The notes: generated by a model from the sequence alone, not told the origin. DNA of 64,000 bases from Halomonas fontilapidosi (GCF_014192285.1 NZ_JACHXQ010000007.1:124001-188000), one strand, 5' to 3'; positions 36,724 to 46,437 are shown, counted from the stretch's first letter. Program-made: numbers and translations.

Positions 36724-37809
36724 ATGTCTGGCAACACCTTCGGCAAGCTGTTCACCGTTACTACCTTCGGCGAAAGCCATGGCCCCGCACTAGGCGCCAT
36801 CGTCGATGGCTGCCCGCCGGGACTGTCGCTCAGTGAGGAAGATCTGCAGCACGACCTGGATCGCCGTCGCCCCGGCAGCTCCCGCCATACCACTCAGCGG
36901 CGCGAGGCCGATCGGGTGCGGATCCTCTCCGGCGTCTTCGAGGGGGTGACCACCGGCACGACCATCGGCCTGATGATCGAGAACACTGATCAGCGCTCCA
37001 AGGACTACTCGAAGATCAAGGATCAGTTCCGCCCGGCCCATGCCGACTACAGCTACCACCACAAGTACGGCATCCGTGACTATCGCGGCGGGGGGCGCTC
37101 CAGTGCCCGCGAGACCGCCATGCGCGTGGCCGCCGGTGCCATCGCCAAGAAGTACCTTGCTGCCCGGGGGATTACCGTTCGAGGCTACATGAGCCAGCTC
37201 GGTCCGATCGGCATCGATTTCAAGCAGTGGGAGGCGGTGGATGACAACCCCTTCTTCTGCCCCGACCCGGACCGCGTGCCGGAGCTCGAGGCCTACATGG
37301 ACCAGCTGCGGCGCGACCAGGATTCGGTGGGGGCACGCATCAGCGTGGTGGCCGAGGGTGTGCCGCCGGGGCTGGGTGAGCCGGTGTTCGACCGCCTCGA
37401 CGCCGAACTGGCCCATGGGTTGATGAGCATCAATGCCGTCAAGGGCGTCGAGATTGGCGACGGCTTTGCCTGCGTGGCCAGCCGCGGCAGCGAGCATCGC
37501 GACGAGATGACCCCGCAGGGCTTTCTTTCCAACCATGCCGGCGGCGTGCTTGGTGGCATCTCCAGCGGCCAGGCGATCATCGCCCACCTGGCGCTCAAGC
37601 CCACCTCCAGTATCACCACGCCGGGACGCGGGATCGACGTCCACGGTGAGCCGGTCGAGGTGGTCACCAAGGGACGCCATGATCCCTGTGTGGGTATCCG
37701 GGCCACCCCCATCGCCGAGGCGATGATGGCGCTGACGCTGATGGACCACCTGCTGCGTCACCGCGGCCAGAATGCCGACGTTCGGGTGTCGACTCCCCGG
37801 CTGCGCTGA
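36724..37809 (+). CDS. aroC: Chorismate synthase
   Basis: The 361-residue cytoplasmic enzyme converts 5-enolpyruvylshikimate 3-phosphate to chorismate with reduced FMN. All three family signatures are seen: [18 protein letters not shown], the FMN-binding [16 protein letters not shown], and [18 protein letters not shown]. It is complete. It follows prmB by 30 bases with AGGAG before the ATG, so the two are probably cotranscribed. Its product feeds the trpEGDC genes in this window. Confidence 0.98.
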   Translation: MSGNTFGKLFTVTTFGESHGPALGAIVDGCPPGLSLSEEDLQHDLDRRRPGSSRHTTQRREADRVRILSGVFEGVTTGTTIGLMIENTDQRSKDYSKIKDQFRPAHADYSYHHKYGIRDYRGGGRSSARETAMRVAAGAIAKKYLAARGITVRGYMSQLGPIGIDFKQWEAVDDNPFFCPDPDRVPELEAYMDQLRRDQDSVGARISVVAEGVPPGLGEPVFDRLDAELAHGLMSINAVKGVEIGDGFACVASRGSEHRDEMTPQGFLSNHAGGVLGGISSGQAIIAHLALKPTSSITTPGRGIDVHGEPVEVVTKGRHDPCVGIRATPIAEAMMALTLMDHLLRHRGQNADVRVSTPRLR

Positions 37810-37866
37810 ACCGCGCGCGCTGGAATGGCTGCTACACTTTCCCTGACCATCGACAAGAGTAACGCC

Positions 37867-38295
37867 ATGAAGATCAACGTCGAGTTTGACCTGACCCCCG
37901 AGGAGTTTCGCCAGGCGCTTGGCCTGCCCGACGTGGAGGCTTTTCAGAAGGACCTGCTCAACCGTATCTACAAGCAGATGGAGTCGGGTACGGAGGGGTA
38001 CGACCCGATGAGCCTGATGCAGCCTTTCCTGCAGCAGCCCGGTCTGTCGCAGAATCTCTCGCAGGGGTTGTCCAGTTTTGGCAACTATCAGCAGATGATG
38101 CTCGACATGCTGACCAAGGCGGCCAGCTCCGTGGGAAGTGGCGGCGGAGCAGCGAGCAAGGCTCAGGAGAGCAAAGAGGAGGGGACCTCCAACTCGGGAA
38201 CGTCATCTTCTGGTTCCGCTGACAAGTCTGGCTCCGGCGGCAGTTCCCGAAAGTCCACGGCGACGGCCCGTTCTCGCAGCAAGCGCGACAGCTGA
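37867..38295 (+). CDS. DUF6489 family protein
   Basis: The 142-residue protein starts MKINVEFDLTPEEFRQALGL, followed by a helical region with NRIYKQM and a phasin-like MLDMLTKAAS segment. It ends in a low-complexity Ser/Gly/Lys tail. It matches a small uncharacterised family often placed near PHA genes, and I assign it on that resemblance and context. The in-frame ATG at 37825 is less likely because the family begins at MKINVEFD. It lies between aroC and the phasin gene, so a role at PHA granules is plausible but unproven. Confidence 0.65.
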   Translation: MKINVEFDLTPEEFRQALGLPDVEAFQKDLLNRIYKQMESGTEGYDPMSLMQPFLQQPGLSQNLSQGLSSFGNYQQMMLDMLTKAASSVGSGGGAASKAQESKEEGTSNSGTSSSGSADKSGSGGSSRKSTATARSRSKRDS

Positions 38296-38357
38296 TCGCG
38301 GCAGGGCCCTGTGTCAACGGCCGTGTTCGACCTTCGCCGGGGGAAAGGGTAATACGT

Positions 38358-38386
38358 TTGCAATGGGAAAGGTGGCAGACTAGGCT
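38358..38386 (+). promoter_or_regulatory. Candidate phasin promoter
   Basis: TTGCAA (38358-38363) and TAGGCT (38381-38386) are spaced by 17 bases and lie 52 bases before the phasin ATG. Confidence 0.45.
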
Positions 38387-38410
38387 TTGTGCAGTGCAAC
38401 AAATTGTGCA
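38387..38410 (+). promoter_or_regulatory. Direct repeat TTGTGCA, candidate PHA-regulator operator
   Basis: TTGTGCA occurs at 38387-38393 and again at 38404-38410, 17 bases apart, immediately downstream of the candidate -10. A repressor such as PhaR binding here would block phasin transcription until granules form. No phaR gene is seen in the window. Confidence 0.4.
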
Positions 38411-38437
38411 TCACCGATTCTCGAGGAGGGATTTGAC

Positions 38438-38875
38438 ATGCAGGACAAGATGACCGAGGCATTGAACGAGCAGACCCGTCAGTTCTTTGAGCCGATGCGC
38501 AAGCTCAACTCCATGATGTTGAAGAACATGGAGAAGATGACGCAGTACCAGATGGAGTCCATGAAGCGCTACAGCCAGATGGGCACCGAGCGCATGCGGG
38601 ACGCCAGCGAGGTTACCGATGCCGAGAGCATGCGTGACTTTGGCACTCGCCAGGCCGAGATGATGAACGAGCTCTCTAAGCAGATGCTCGAGGATGCCAA
38701 GGCGATGAGCGAGATGAGCCTGGAGTTCAAGGCCGAGCTCGAGAAGCTCTACGCCGAATCCGGCCAGCAGCTCGCCGAGCAGGCTGAAAAGGCCGGCCAG
38801 GCAGCCAAGGGCGAGGCAGCGAAGTCCGACGAGCCCGCCAAGGCGACCAGCCAGTCCACGTCGCGCAAGCGCTGA
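38438..38875 (+). CDS. phaP: Phasin (PHA granule-associated protein)
   Basis: The 145-residue protein is almost entirely helical and amphipathic, with methionine- and glutamate-rich heptads (KMTQYQMESMKRYSQMGTER). A C-terminal Ala/Lys/Ser tail resembles other phasins. Phasins coat polyhydroxyalkanoate granules and control their size. GAGGAGGG 7 bases before ATG 38438 is one of the strongest ribosome binding sites here, in keeping with an abundant protein. phaC follows. Confidence 0.88.
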   Translation: MQDKMTEALNEQTRQFFEPMRKLNSMMLKNMEKMTQYQMESMKRYSQMGTERMRDASEVTDAESMRDFGTRQAEMMNELSKQMLEDAKAMSEMSLEFKAELEKLYAESGQQLAEQAEKAGQAAKGEAAKSDEPAKATSQSTSRKR

Positions 38876-38905
38876 AATCACGTTATTCTCATTGCGCCTG
38901 TCCGG

Positions 38906-38929
38906 TGCCCGGTTCCCGGGGGCCGGGCA
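38906..38929 (+). terminator. Hairpin between phasin gene and phaC
   Basis: TGCCCGG (38906-38912) pairs with CCGGGCA (38923-38929), with further G-C pairing possible inside the loop. It may partly stop transcription after the phasin gene and keep phaC expression lower. Confidence 0.4.
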
Positions 38930-39003
38930 GTGCTGTTGTTGGCCATGCCCTGGCCGGCGCAAGGTGGCGTGGCAGTTGCCGGATCCAACCCTGGCTCGGT
39001 GCC

Positions 39004-39035
39004 GATGTCCGGCCGTCAGGATGTCCGGCCGTCAG
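39004..39035 (+). repeat. 16-bp tandem duplication upstream of phaC
   Basis: GATGTCCGGCCGTCAG is present twice head to tail (39004-39019, 39020-39035), ending 18 bases before the phaC start and just before its ribosome binding site. Confidence 0.85.
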
Positions 39036-39053
39036 GATTAATAGGAGGGGTCA

Positions 39054-40895
39054 ATGCAGTCAGGGGTGCAAGCACCGACACAGGTCGAGCTCGAGGCGTG
39101 GAACGCCCAGCTGGCCGCCATCAGCGAGGAATACAAGGCCTTGATGCAGGATCTGCTGGAGCGCATGGTGCCCAGCGATGCTGCGGAATCGGTCTATGAC
39201 GACATGCACCGGAGCTTCCAGGCCGGTGCCCAGTCGCTGATGCAGAACCCGCCTCTGCTGTGGCAGACCCAGTCGCGGCTGCTTCAGGACCAGTTCCAGC
39301 TTTGGCAGCAATCCCTGCGCAGCGCCGCCGGTGAGGACGTCGAGCCGTTGATCACCCCGCACAAGGGAGATCGCCGTTTCAAGGACGATGCCTGGCGCGA
39401 TGACCCCTACTACCTGGCGATCATGCAGCAGTACCTGCTGTTCTCGCGCATGGTGGAAGAGCTGATCGAGAACCTCGAGGGCCTTTCGGAGGACCAGAAG
39501 CGAAACCTGGGCTTCTACGCGCGCCAGCTGGTCAATGCCATGGCACCGAGCAACTTTGTCACCACCAACCCCGAGGTGATGCGCAAGACCATGGAAACCC
39601 GCGGTCAGAATCTGGTCGAGGGGCTGGCGCGTTTGCGCGAGGACCTGGCCAACTCCGCCGAGGGCCTCAATGTCACCATGACCGATCGCAGCGCCTTCGA
39701 GATCGGCGATAACATCGCCGTGACCCCGGGAGCGGTGGTCTACGAGAATGAGCTGATCCAGCTGATCCAGTACACGCCGGCCACCGAAGAGGTCTACAAG
39801 ACGCCGCTGCTGGTGGTGCCCCCCTGGATCAACAAGTACTACATTCTCGACCTGCGCAAGGACAACTCCCTGGTGCGTTGGCTGGTCGAGCAGGGGCATA
39901 CCGTCTTCCTGATCTCCTGGCGCAACCCTGGCCCCGAGCAGCGTGACCTGACCTGGGCCGACTACATGCAGATGGGCCCCATTGCGGCCATGGAGGCCAT
40001 CGAGCAGGCGACCGGCGAGAAGTCGGTCAACCTGATGAGCTACTGCATCGGCGGGACCCTGGCCGCCTCGACCATGGCCTACCTGACCAGCACCCGGCGC
40101 GGGCGCAAGGTCAAGTCGGTGACCTACATGGCCACCCTGCAGGACTTCCGTGACCCCGGCGAGATCGGCGTCTTCCTCTCGGAGCCGGTGCTCGAGGGGA
40201 TCGAGGCCAAGCTCGAACGTGACGGCTATCTCGACGGCCGCGTCATGGCCTACTCCTTCAACCTGTTGCGCGAGAACGACCTCTTCTGGTCCTTCTACAT
40301 CAACAACTACCTGAAGGCCAATGCGCCGGCGCCCTTCGACCTGCTCTACTGGAACACCGACGGTACCAACCTGCCGGCCGGGACTCACGCCTGGTACCTG
40401 CGGCACATGTACATGGAAAACCGTCTGGTCCAGCCAGGTGGCATCGAGCTCGACGGGGTCAAGATCGACCTGCGCAAGATCTCCACGCCTAGCTACTTCA
40501 TCTCCACGCGCGAGGACCACATCGCCAAGTGGAACAGCACCTACTACGGCGCGCTCCTGCCCAAGGGTCCCGTGAAGTTCGTGCTGGGTGGTTCCGGCCA
40601 TATCGCCGGCATCGTCAACCCGCCGAGCAAGAACAAGTACGGTTTCTGGACCAATGACGCACTTCCCGATACTGCTGATGAGTGGCTGGAGGGTGCCGAG
40701 CCCCATGAGGGTTCCTGGTGGCCGCACTGGCAGCAGTGGATTACCGAGAACGGCTATGTGGACACCGAGAAGCTGGTGCCGGCGCGACAGCCGGGGGATG
40801 GCGAACTCGATATCCTCGAGCCGGCGCCGGGTCGCTATGTGCGCATGACCATTCCCGAGGTGCTGGGCGAAGCCCCGGCTTCGCCGGACGCTTGA
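39054..40895 (+). CDS. phaC: Class I poly(3-hydroxyalkanoate) synthase
   Basis: The 613-residue enzyme polymerises (R)-3-hydroxyacyl-CoA on granules. The lipase-like box MSYCIGGTLA holds nucleophile Cys331. Asp488 (in STREDHIAKW) and His516 (in GGSGHIAG) complete the triad, in the expected order and spacing. Length is typical for class I (about 590-620). GGAGGGG lies before the ATG. phaA and phaB are not in the window, so monomer supply is encoded elsewhere. Confidence 0.96.
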   Translation: MQSGVQAPTQVELEAWNAQLAAISEEYKALMQDLLERMVPSDAAESVYDDMHRSFQAGAQSLMQNPPLLWQTQSRLLQDQFQLWQQSLRSAAGEDVEPLITPHKGDRRFKDDAWRDDPYYLAIMQQYLLFSRMVEELIENLEGLSEDQKRNLGFYARQLVNAMAPSNFVTTNPEVMRKTMETRGQNLVEGLARLREDLANSAEGLNVTMTDRSAFEIGDNIAVTPGAVVYENELIQLIQYTPATEEVYKTPLLVVPPWINKYYILDLRKDNSLVRWLVEQGHTVFLISWRNPGPEQRDLTWADYMQMGPIAAMEAIEQATGEKSVNLMSYCIGGTLAASTMAYLTSTRRGRKVKSVTYMATLQDFRDPGEIGVFLSEPVLEGIEAKLERDGYLDGRVMAYSFNLLRENDLFWSFYINNYLKANAPAPFDLLYWNTDGTNLPAGTHAWYLRHMYMENRLVQPGGIELDGVKIDLRKISTPSYFISTREDHIAKWNSTYYGALLPKGPVKFVLGGSGHIAGIVNPPSKNKYGFWTNDALPDTADEWLEGAEPHEGSWWPHWQQWITENGYVDTEKLVPARQPGDGELDILEPAPGRYVRMTIPEVLGEAPASPDA

Positions 40896-40921
40896 AGCGA
40901 TAAGCTGTAAACCGTAAGAAG

Positions 40922-40953
40922 AACGCCCCCGTCGTCATCCCGGCGGGGGCGTT
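40922..40953. terminator. Terminator after phaC
   Basis: AACGCCCCCG (40922-40931) pairs with CGGGGGCGTT (40944-40953) around a 12-base loop, 27 bases after the phaC stop, in the convergent phaC/lnt gap. Confidence 0.75.
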
Positions 40954-40982
40954 TGCGTAGACAGTTTTCGGTTTACGCTGGC

Positions 40983-41045
40983 TTCGAGGTTCGAGGTTCG
41001 AGGTTCGAGGTTCGAGGTTCGAGGTTCGAGGTTCGAGGTTCGAGG
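40983..41045. repeat. Heptamer tandem array (TTCGAGG x 9)
   Basis: Nine perfect copies of TTCGAGG run from 40983 to 41045, followed by a partial tenth unit. The array lies between the phaC terminator and the lnt stop codon at 41053. The open frame through it is an artefact of the repeat. Confidence 0.95.
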
Positions 41046-41052
41046 TTCGCGC

Positions 41053-42528
41053 TTACGTCTCTCGCCGCAGGTGCAGCCCTGGCACCACCAGCAGGGCGGC
41101 CAGCAGCCAGCTCGGCCAACTGCCGGTGCGGGTAAAGGGCGTCAGGCCTTTCATGGGTGTGATCTCCCCGGTGAGAACCGTGGTCTCGAATTGCGGTGCC
41201 CGGGCAGTGATCCTGCCCCGGGGGTCAATGAGGGCGGTGACGCCATTGCTGGTGGCGCGCACCACCGGACGTCCGTTCTCCAGGGCGCGCAGCCGGGCCA
41301 TCTGCAGGTGCTGCAGCGGCCCGATGGAGGCACCGAACCAGGTGTCGTTGGAGACCGTGAGCAGCGCATCGGCCTCGCGGGCGCGTGATGCCACCAGGTC
41401 GGCATAGATGATTTCGTAGCAGATGGCGTTACCGAGCACCAGTTCACCGGCGCGGATCGGTGACTGATTCGCGGGTCCCGGCGTCATGGTCGGCGCCGGC
41501 AGGTCGAAGAAGGCGATGGCCCCACGCAATAGGCTTTCCAGCGGCAGGTACTCGCCGAAGGGCACCAGATGGGCCTTGCGATATTCGCCGTTGACGTCGC
41601 CTCGGCCAACGACGCTATTGAAGTAGAGGCCGCTGTCATCACGCTGCAGGATGCCGGTGAGCAGTTCGGTGCCCGCCGGCAGGCTGGCCCGGGCGCGGTC
41701 GAGGTAGGGGGCGGCCTGGTCCTCGAACATGGGCAGGGCCGCCTCGGGCCAGACCACCAGGTCGACCTCCGCCTCCAGCGTGCGCGTCATCGAGAGGTAG
41801 GTGTCGACCGCGCGTCGCTGGCCCTCCGGGGTCCACTTGATCAGCTGAGGCAAGTTGCCCTGCAGCAGGGCGACACGCACCGGTTCGCCGGCGGGCAGGG
41901 TCCACTGGGCAGGCAGTAGCTGCGGTACCAGCCACAGCAGGGCGATGGGTGCGGCGGCCCACCAGCGACGGCGCAGGAGCTCGACGCCCAGGCTGCCCGT
42001 CAGGGCGGTGATCAGGCTCAGCAGATAGACGCCGCCTACCGGCGCCCAGGGGGCGAGGGGGGAGTCGATCTGGGCGGTGCCCAGCAGTAGCCAGGGGAAG
42101 CCGGTGAACAGCCAGGTGCGTAGCCACTCGCCCAGTACCCAGGCGCCCGCAAAGCTCAGCGCCGCCAGATGCGATCCGCACAGCCGCCGATAGAGCCATA
42201 GCGTGGCAGCGAAGAAGAGTGCCAGGCCGGCAACGAACAGCGCCGTCAGAAACAGTGCCAGGGGGACGCCGGTATAGCCGTAGTCGTGGATCGAGACGTA
42301 GACCCACGAGGCCCCCGAGCCGAACAGTCCCAGCCCGTAGCACCAGCCGCGCAGTGCCGCCTGGGCGGGTGTCAGCGCAGGCAATCCGACATAGACGAGA
42401 CCGGCAGCCACCGGGCCCAGCCACCAGAGCGAGAAAGGCGCGGCGCTGAGGGTGGTCAGGCCGCCGGCAAGCAGGGCGGCCAGGCAGCCCAGCGTCGCGG
42501 TCAGCCGGGCGTCAGCCATGGTGTCCAT
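41053..42528 (-). CDS. lnt: Apolipoprotein N-acyltransferase
   Basis: The 491-residue inner-membrane enzyme adds the third acyl chain to lipoproteins. Six to seven N-terminal helices (about residues 8-210) precede a periplasmic nitrilase-like domain. The Glu of WPEAALP, the Lys of RKAHLVPFGEYLP and the Cys of NAICYEIIYAD form its triad. A C-terminal helix ends the protein just before the heptamer array. It is last in the miaB-ybeZ-ybeY-corC-lnt series, as in many gammaproteobacteria. Confidence 0.96.
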   Translation of the reverse strand: MDTMADARLTATLGCLAALLAGGLTTLSAAPFSLWWLGPVAAGLVYVGLPALTPAQAALRGWCYGLGLFGSGASWVYVSIHDYGYTGVPLALFLTALFVAGLALFFAATLWLYRRLCGSHLAALSFAGAWVLGEWLRTWLFTGFPWLLLGTAQIDSPLAPWAPVGGVYLLSLITALTGSLGVELLRRRWWAAAPIALLWLVPQLLPAQWTLPAGEPVRVALLQGNLPQLIKWTPEGQRRAVDTYLSMTRTLEAEVDLVVWPEAALPMFEDQAAPYLDRARASLPAGTELLTGILQRDDSGLYFNSVVGRGDVNGEYRKAHLVPFGEYLPLESLLRGAIAFFDLPAPTMTPGPANQSPIRAGELVLGNAICYEIIYADLVASRAREADALLTVSNDTWFGASIGPLQHLQMARLRALENGRPVVRATSNGVTALIDPRGRITARAPQFETTVLTGEITPMKGLTPFTRTGSWPSWLLAALLVVPGLHLRRET

Positions 42529-42547
42529 CCGTGGTCATGGGGCCGCG

Positions 42548-43417
42548 TCACTCCTCGCTAGTCTCCTCGCAGGGTTCGGCTTCGAGCAGGCGGATGCGAC
42601 GGTTGTCGGCATTGAGCACCGTGAAGCGCCAGCCGCCGATCTCGGTGTGCTCGCCGCGGCCCGGCAAGTGGCCGAAGCGCTGCATCACCAGGCCACCGAG
42701 AGTATCGAACTCGTCGTCCGAGAAGCGGGTGCCGAAGCGGTCGTTGAAGTCCTCGATGGTGGTCAGGGCGCGAATCGCATAGCGCTCGTCGCCCAGTTCG
42801 CGGATATCGATCTCTTCGTCGATATCGTGCTCGTCCTCGATCTCGCCGACGATCTCCTCGAGGATATCCTCGATGGTGACGATGCCTGCCGTGCCACCGT
42901 ATTCGTCCACCACCACCGCCATGTGGTTATGGGTGTCCTGAAACTCCTTCAGCAGGCTGTTCAGACGCTTGGATTCCGGCACGAACATCACCGGGCGCAG
43001 AACTTCGTCGAGTTGGAAGGGCGCGCCATTCCCCTGATCGGCACGTAGCAGCGGCAGCAGGTCCTTGGCCAGCAGGATACCCTTGACCTCGTCGAGGTTC
43101 TCGCCGATCACCGGATAGCGGGAGTGACCGGTCTCCAGTATCACCGGCAAGTATTCCTCGAGTGGCTGGTCGAGGGCGATGGCGGTGATCTGGGAACGCG
43201 GGATGAGGACCTCGCGTACCTGCTGATCACTGATGTTGAGGGCGCCCTCGATGATCATCATGGCGTCCTGGTCGAGCTTGAGACGGGAGCCTGCCTGACG
43301 CAGGAACTCCAGCAGTTCGTCGCGGGAACTGGGTTCATCGCTGTCGCTGGACAGGGCGCTGAACAGCTTGTCGAGCCAGGACTTGCTGGCCTGGCTGCTC
43401 GATCGGTCTTCGCTCAT
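42548..43417 (-). CDS. corC: CorC/HlyC-type transporter-associated CBS protein
   Basis: The 289-residue cytoplasmic protein has a pair of CBS domains (about residues 70-190), with [18 protein letters not shown] and [22 protein letters not shown]-terminal CorC_HlyC domain with [18 protein letters not shown] follows. It is linked to magnesium and cobalt efflux in E. coli. No membrane helices are seen, as for short YbeX-type proteins. Its ATG overlaps the ybeY stop by 4 bases. Confidence 0.93.
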   Translation of the reverse strand: MSEDRSSSQASKSWLDKLFSALSSDSDEPSSRDELLEFLRQAGSRLKLDQDAMMIIEGALNISDQQVREVLIPRSQITAIALDQPLEEYLPVILETGHSRYPVIGENLDEVKGILLAKDLLPLLRADQGNGAPFQLDEVLRPVMFVPESKRLNSLLKEFQDTHNHMAVVVDEYGGTAGIVTIEDILEEIVGEIEDEHDIDEEIDIRELGDERYAIRALTTIEDFNDRFGTRFSDDEFDTLGGLVMQRFGHLPGRGEHTEIGGWRFTVLNADNRRIRLLEAEPCEETSEE

Positions 43418-43926
43418 GCGTCGGCTCTCTCGTCCTCGGTATCGGAATCACGGTATGCCGGACTGGGGGGGAGATACGGATCGTCGATGCCCAGGCCTGC
43501 CAGGATGTCACGCTCGAGGGCCTCCATGGCCTCGGCCTCGCTCTCCTCCAGGTGGTCATGGCCCAGCAGGTGGAGCGTGCCGTGCACCACCATGTGAGCG
43601 TAGTGAGCGCGCAGCGATTTTGCCTGTTCGGCAGCTTCGCGAGTCACCACCGGGTGGCAGACGACCAGGTCGCCGAGTAACGCTAGATCGATGCCGGGTG
43701 GGCTCTCGAAGGGAAAGGAGAGCACGTTGGTGGGCCTGTCCCTGCCGCGATAGTCGCGATTGAGGGCCTGGCTTTCGGCGTCATCGACGAAGCGGATGGT
43801 CAGCTCCTGGCGCGTTTCATTGGCGTGGTGCGACAGCACGGCGGCCACCCAGGTCTCCAGATCGGCCTGAGTGGGCAGGTCGTGAGCCTCGAGCGCAACC
43901 TGGCGGTCGATGAGAGGAGAGCTCAT
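43414..43926 (-). CDS. ybeY: Endoribonuclease YbeY
   Basis: The 170-residue enzyme has the zinc motif HGTLHLLGHDH (H-x3-H-x5-H), followed by the usual acidic tail to the motif. It takes part in 16S rRNA 3' maturation and 70S quality control. It overlaps both neighbours by 4 bases, so translation of ybeZ, ybeY and corC is coupled. Confidence 0.96.
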   Translation of the reverse strand: MSSPLIDRQVALEAHDLPTQADLETWVAAVLSHHANETRQELTIRFVDDAESQALNRDYRGRDRPTNVLSFPFESPPGIDLALLGDLVVCHPVVTREAAEQAKSLRAHYAHMVVHGTLHLLGHDHLEESEAEAMEALERDILAGLGIDDPYLPPSPAYRDSDTEDERADA

Positions 43927-45020
43927 GACTCGGTGCTTCCCGGGTCGTCGTGACGCGGCTTGTCATGCCGCGCGCGCTCCAGGCGTTCCTGGCGCAGTGT
44001 TTCGCGCTCTTCGCGACGGGCGCGCTCGGACGCCTCCTGTTCGGCCTCGAAGTGGTCGTAGGCCTCGATAATGCGCTGCACCAGGGGGTGGCGTACCACG
44101 TCCTTGGCGGCGAAGTGGGTCACGCCGATGCCCGGCGTTTCCTTCAGCACCTCGAGCACCTGGATCAGTCCCGAGGTCTGGCCGCGGGGCAGGTCGACCT
44201 GGGTGACGTCACCGGTGATCACCGCCGTGGAGCCGAAACCGATGCGGGTCAGGAACATCTTCATCTGCTCTCGGGTGGTGTTCTGACTTTCATCGAGGAT
44301 GATGAAGGCATTGTTGAGCGTGCGCCCGCGCATGTAGGCCAGCGGGGCGATCTCGATCACCTGGCGCTCGATCAGCTTGGCCACCTGCTCGAAACCGATC
44401 ATCTCGTACAGGGCGTCGTAGAGCGGGCGCAGGTAGGGGTCGATCTTCTGGGCCAGGTCGCCGGGCAGGAAGCCGAGCTTCTCGCCGGCTTCCACGGCCG
44501 GGCGCACCAGCAGGATGCGGCGCACCTCCTGCTGGTTGAGCGCCTCCACCGCCGCCGCCACGGCCAGATAGGTCTTGCCGGTACCCGCCGGGCCGATGCC
44601 GAAATTGATGTCGTGGGCGCGGATGCTCTGCACGTAGCCCTGCTGGTTGAGGCCGCGAGGCTTGATCAGCGTGCGTGGGGTGCGCAGCAGCACCTCATCG
44701 TCCGGCTCGCCACCCTCTTCCTCGTCCAGTGCCTCGAGGCCGGACTCCTGCAGGAAGAGGTGAACGGTGTCCGGTTCCAGGTCGCTGGCCTCGGTCTCAC
44801 GGTAGAGGTGTTCCAGCACATTGGCGGCCGCCTTGACGCGGGGTGTCGGGCCGGCAAGCTGGAAGATGTTGCCGCGATTGCGAAGCGTGATGCCCAGGCG
44901 CGACTCGACCAGCTTGAGATGCTCGTCACGCTGGCCGCAGAGGTTGGCCAGGCGACGCGGGTCGTTGGGCTCGAGGTTCAGGGTGACGATACGATTGGCC
45001 GTGGAAGATGGCTGGCTCAA
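43923..45020 (-). CDS. ybeZ: PhoH-like ATPase YbeZ
   Basis: The 365-residue P-loop protein has Walker [22 protein letters not shown] and Walker [13 protein letters not shown], with [13 protein letters not shown] in the N-terminal region. YbeZ binds and works with YbeY in RNA processing. The best start is a TTG at 45020, which gives a normal N-terminus ([20 protein letters not shown]). The only upstream ATG (45125) would overlap miaB and read through a hairpin. The Shine-Dalgarno is weak. Confidence 0.9.
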   Translation of the reverse strand: MSQPSSTANRIVTLNLEPNDPRRLANLCGQRDEHLKLVESRLGITLRNRGNIFQLAGPTPRVKAAANVLEHLYRETEASDLEPDTVHLFLQESGLEALDEEEGGEPDDEVLLRTPRTLIKPRGLNQQGYVQSIRAHDINFGIGPAGTGKTYLAVAAAVEALNQQEVRRILLVRPAVEAGEKLGFLPGDLAQKIDPYLRPLYDALYEMIGFEQVAKLIERQVIEIAPLAYMRGRTLNNAFIILDESQNTTREQMKMFLTRIGFGSTAVITGDVTQVDLPRGQTSGLIQVLEVLKETPGIGVTHFAAKDVVRHPLVQRIIEAYDHFEAEQEASERARREERETLRQERLERARHDKPRHDDPGSTES

Positions 45021-45061
45021 GTCAGGGAAATCCGTGCTGAGTGAATGTGGGTTCAGCTTAC

Positions 45062-45083
45062 TGCCCCGGCACTGGCCGGGGCA
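45062..45083 (-). terminator. Hairpin between miaB and ybeZ
   Basis: A 9-bp perfect stem (45062-45070 with 45075-45083) around a 4-base loop lies 11 bases after the miaB stop. There is no T-run, so it may attenuate rather than end transcription into ybeZ. Confidence 0.5.
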
Positions 45084-45093
45084 ATCGTGGCAC

Positions 45094-46437
45094 TCAGAAG
45101 CGTGCGGGCGAGGCCAGCTCGCCACGCAGCGAGTTGGGCAGCGCCTCGCTGATCTCGACGTCGACGAAGTAGCCGATCAGCTCGACCGGATTGGCGGCCC
45201 GGAAGTTGACCACGCGGTTGTTCTCGGTGCGCCCGGAGAGCTGGCCCGGATCCTTTGGCGAGAAGCCGGTGACCAGGATGCGCTGGGTGGTGCCCACCAT
45301 GCGCCGGCTGATCTGCATGGCCTGTTGGTTGATGCGCTCCTGGAGAATCGCCAGGCGCTGCTTCTTGGTCGCTTCCGGCGTGTCATCCTCGAGGTTGGCG
45401 GCCGGCGTGCCGGGACGTGCCGAGTAGACAAAGCTGAAGGAGTGATCGAAGCCGATGCGGTGGATCAGGTCCATGGTGGCCTCGAAGTCCGCCTCGGTCT
45501 CGCCCGGGAAGCCGATGATGAAGTCCGAAGAGAAGCTGATGTCCGGGCGCAGGGCACGGATACGTTCCATCTTTTCCACATACGCCTCGACGGTGTGGCC
45601 ACGCTTCATGGCGGCGAGCACGCGATCCGAGCCGGCCTGCACCGGCAGATGCAGGTGGCTGACCAGCTCGGGGATCTCGCCGTAGGCTTCGATCAGGCTG
45701 TCGGAGAACTCCACCGGGTGGGAGGTGGTGAAGCGGATCCGGTCGATGCCTTCCACGGCCGCCACGCAGCTGATCAGCTCGGCCAGATCGATCTCGTCCC
45801 CCAGCTGGTTTTCGCCTCGGTAGGCGTTGACGTTCTGGCCCAGCAGGTTGATCTCGCGCACGCCCTGGTCGGCGAGATGGATCACCTCGTCCATCACCGC
45901 CTCGAAGGGGCGTGAGACCTCTTCGCCGCGGGTATACGGCACCACGCAGAAGGTGCAGTACTTGGAGCAACCCTCCATCACCGAGACAAAGGCAGTGGCG
46001 CCGTCGGAGCTCGGTTTGGGGAGGTGATCGAACTTCTCGATCTCGGGAAAGGTGACGTCGACCACCGAGATCTGGTCCTGGCGTCGCGAGTCGAGCATTG
46101 AGGGCACCCGGTGCAGCGTCTGGGGCCCGAATACCATGTCGACATGCGGGGCGCGCTTGCGCAGCGCCTCGCCCTCCTGGCTGGCCACGCAGCCCCCTAC
46201 GCCGATCACCAGGTCGGGGTTGGCCTCCTTGAGCTTCTTCCAGCGCCCCAGCTGATGGAACACTTTCTCCTGGGCCTTCTCGCGGATAGAACAGGTGTTG
46301 AGCAGGATGACATCGGCATCGCGCTCGTCGTCGGTGAGCTCGAGCTGGTGGGATTCGCCGAGCAGATCCGCCATGCGCGCGGAGTCGTACTCGTTCATCT
46401 GGCAGCCGTGTGTCTTGATGAAGAGTTTCTTCGCCAT
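45094..46437 (-). CDS. miaB: tRNA-2-methylthio-N6-dimethylallyladenosine synthase
   Basis: The 447-residue radical SAM methylthiotransferase has the N-terminal cluster domain starting [16 protein letters not shown]. The radical SAM motif [17 protein letters not shown] (C-x3-C-x2-C near residues 157-164) follows, and a C-terminal TRAM domain contains RILVTGFS. It modifies A37 of tRNAs that read UNN codons, which includes tRNA-Trp and can affect attenuation of trp genes. Complete. Confidence 0.97.
   Translation of the reverse strand: MAKKLFIKTHGCQMNEYDSARMADLLGESHQLELTDDERDADVILLNTCSIREKAQEKVFHQLGRWKKLKEANPDLVIGVGGCVASQEGEALRKRAPHVDMVFGPQTLHRVPSMLDSRRQDQISVVDVTFPEIEKFDHLPKPSSDGATAFVSVMEGCSKYCTFCVVPYTRGEEVSRPFEAVMDEVIHLADQGVREINLLGQNVNAYRGENQLGDEIDLAELISCVAAVEGIDRIRFTTSHPVEFSDSLIEAYGEIPELVSHLHLPVQAGSDRVLAAMKRGHTVEAYVEKMERIRALRPDISFSSDFIIGFPGETEADFEATMDLIHRIGFDHSFSFVYSARPGTPAANLEDDTPEATKKQRLAILQERINQQAMQISRRMVGTTQRILVTGFSPKDPGQLSGRTENNRVVNFRAANPVELIGYFVDVEISEALPNSLRGELASPARF

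Noticed and set aside
39060..40727. 555-codon frame on the minus strand opposite phaC
   Set aside because: Antisense shadow; phaC has its full catalytic triad.
40983..41045. Possible CRISPR array
   Set aside because: Units are 7 bp and directly adjacent with no spacers; no cas genes in the window.
40953..41135. Short frame reading FEVRGSR repeats through the heptamer array
   Set aside because: Produced by the 7-bp tandem repeat; no ribosome binding site and no conserved content.
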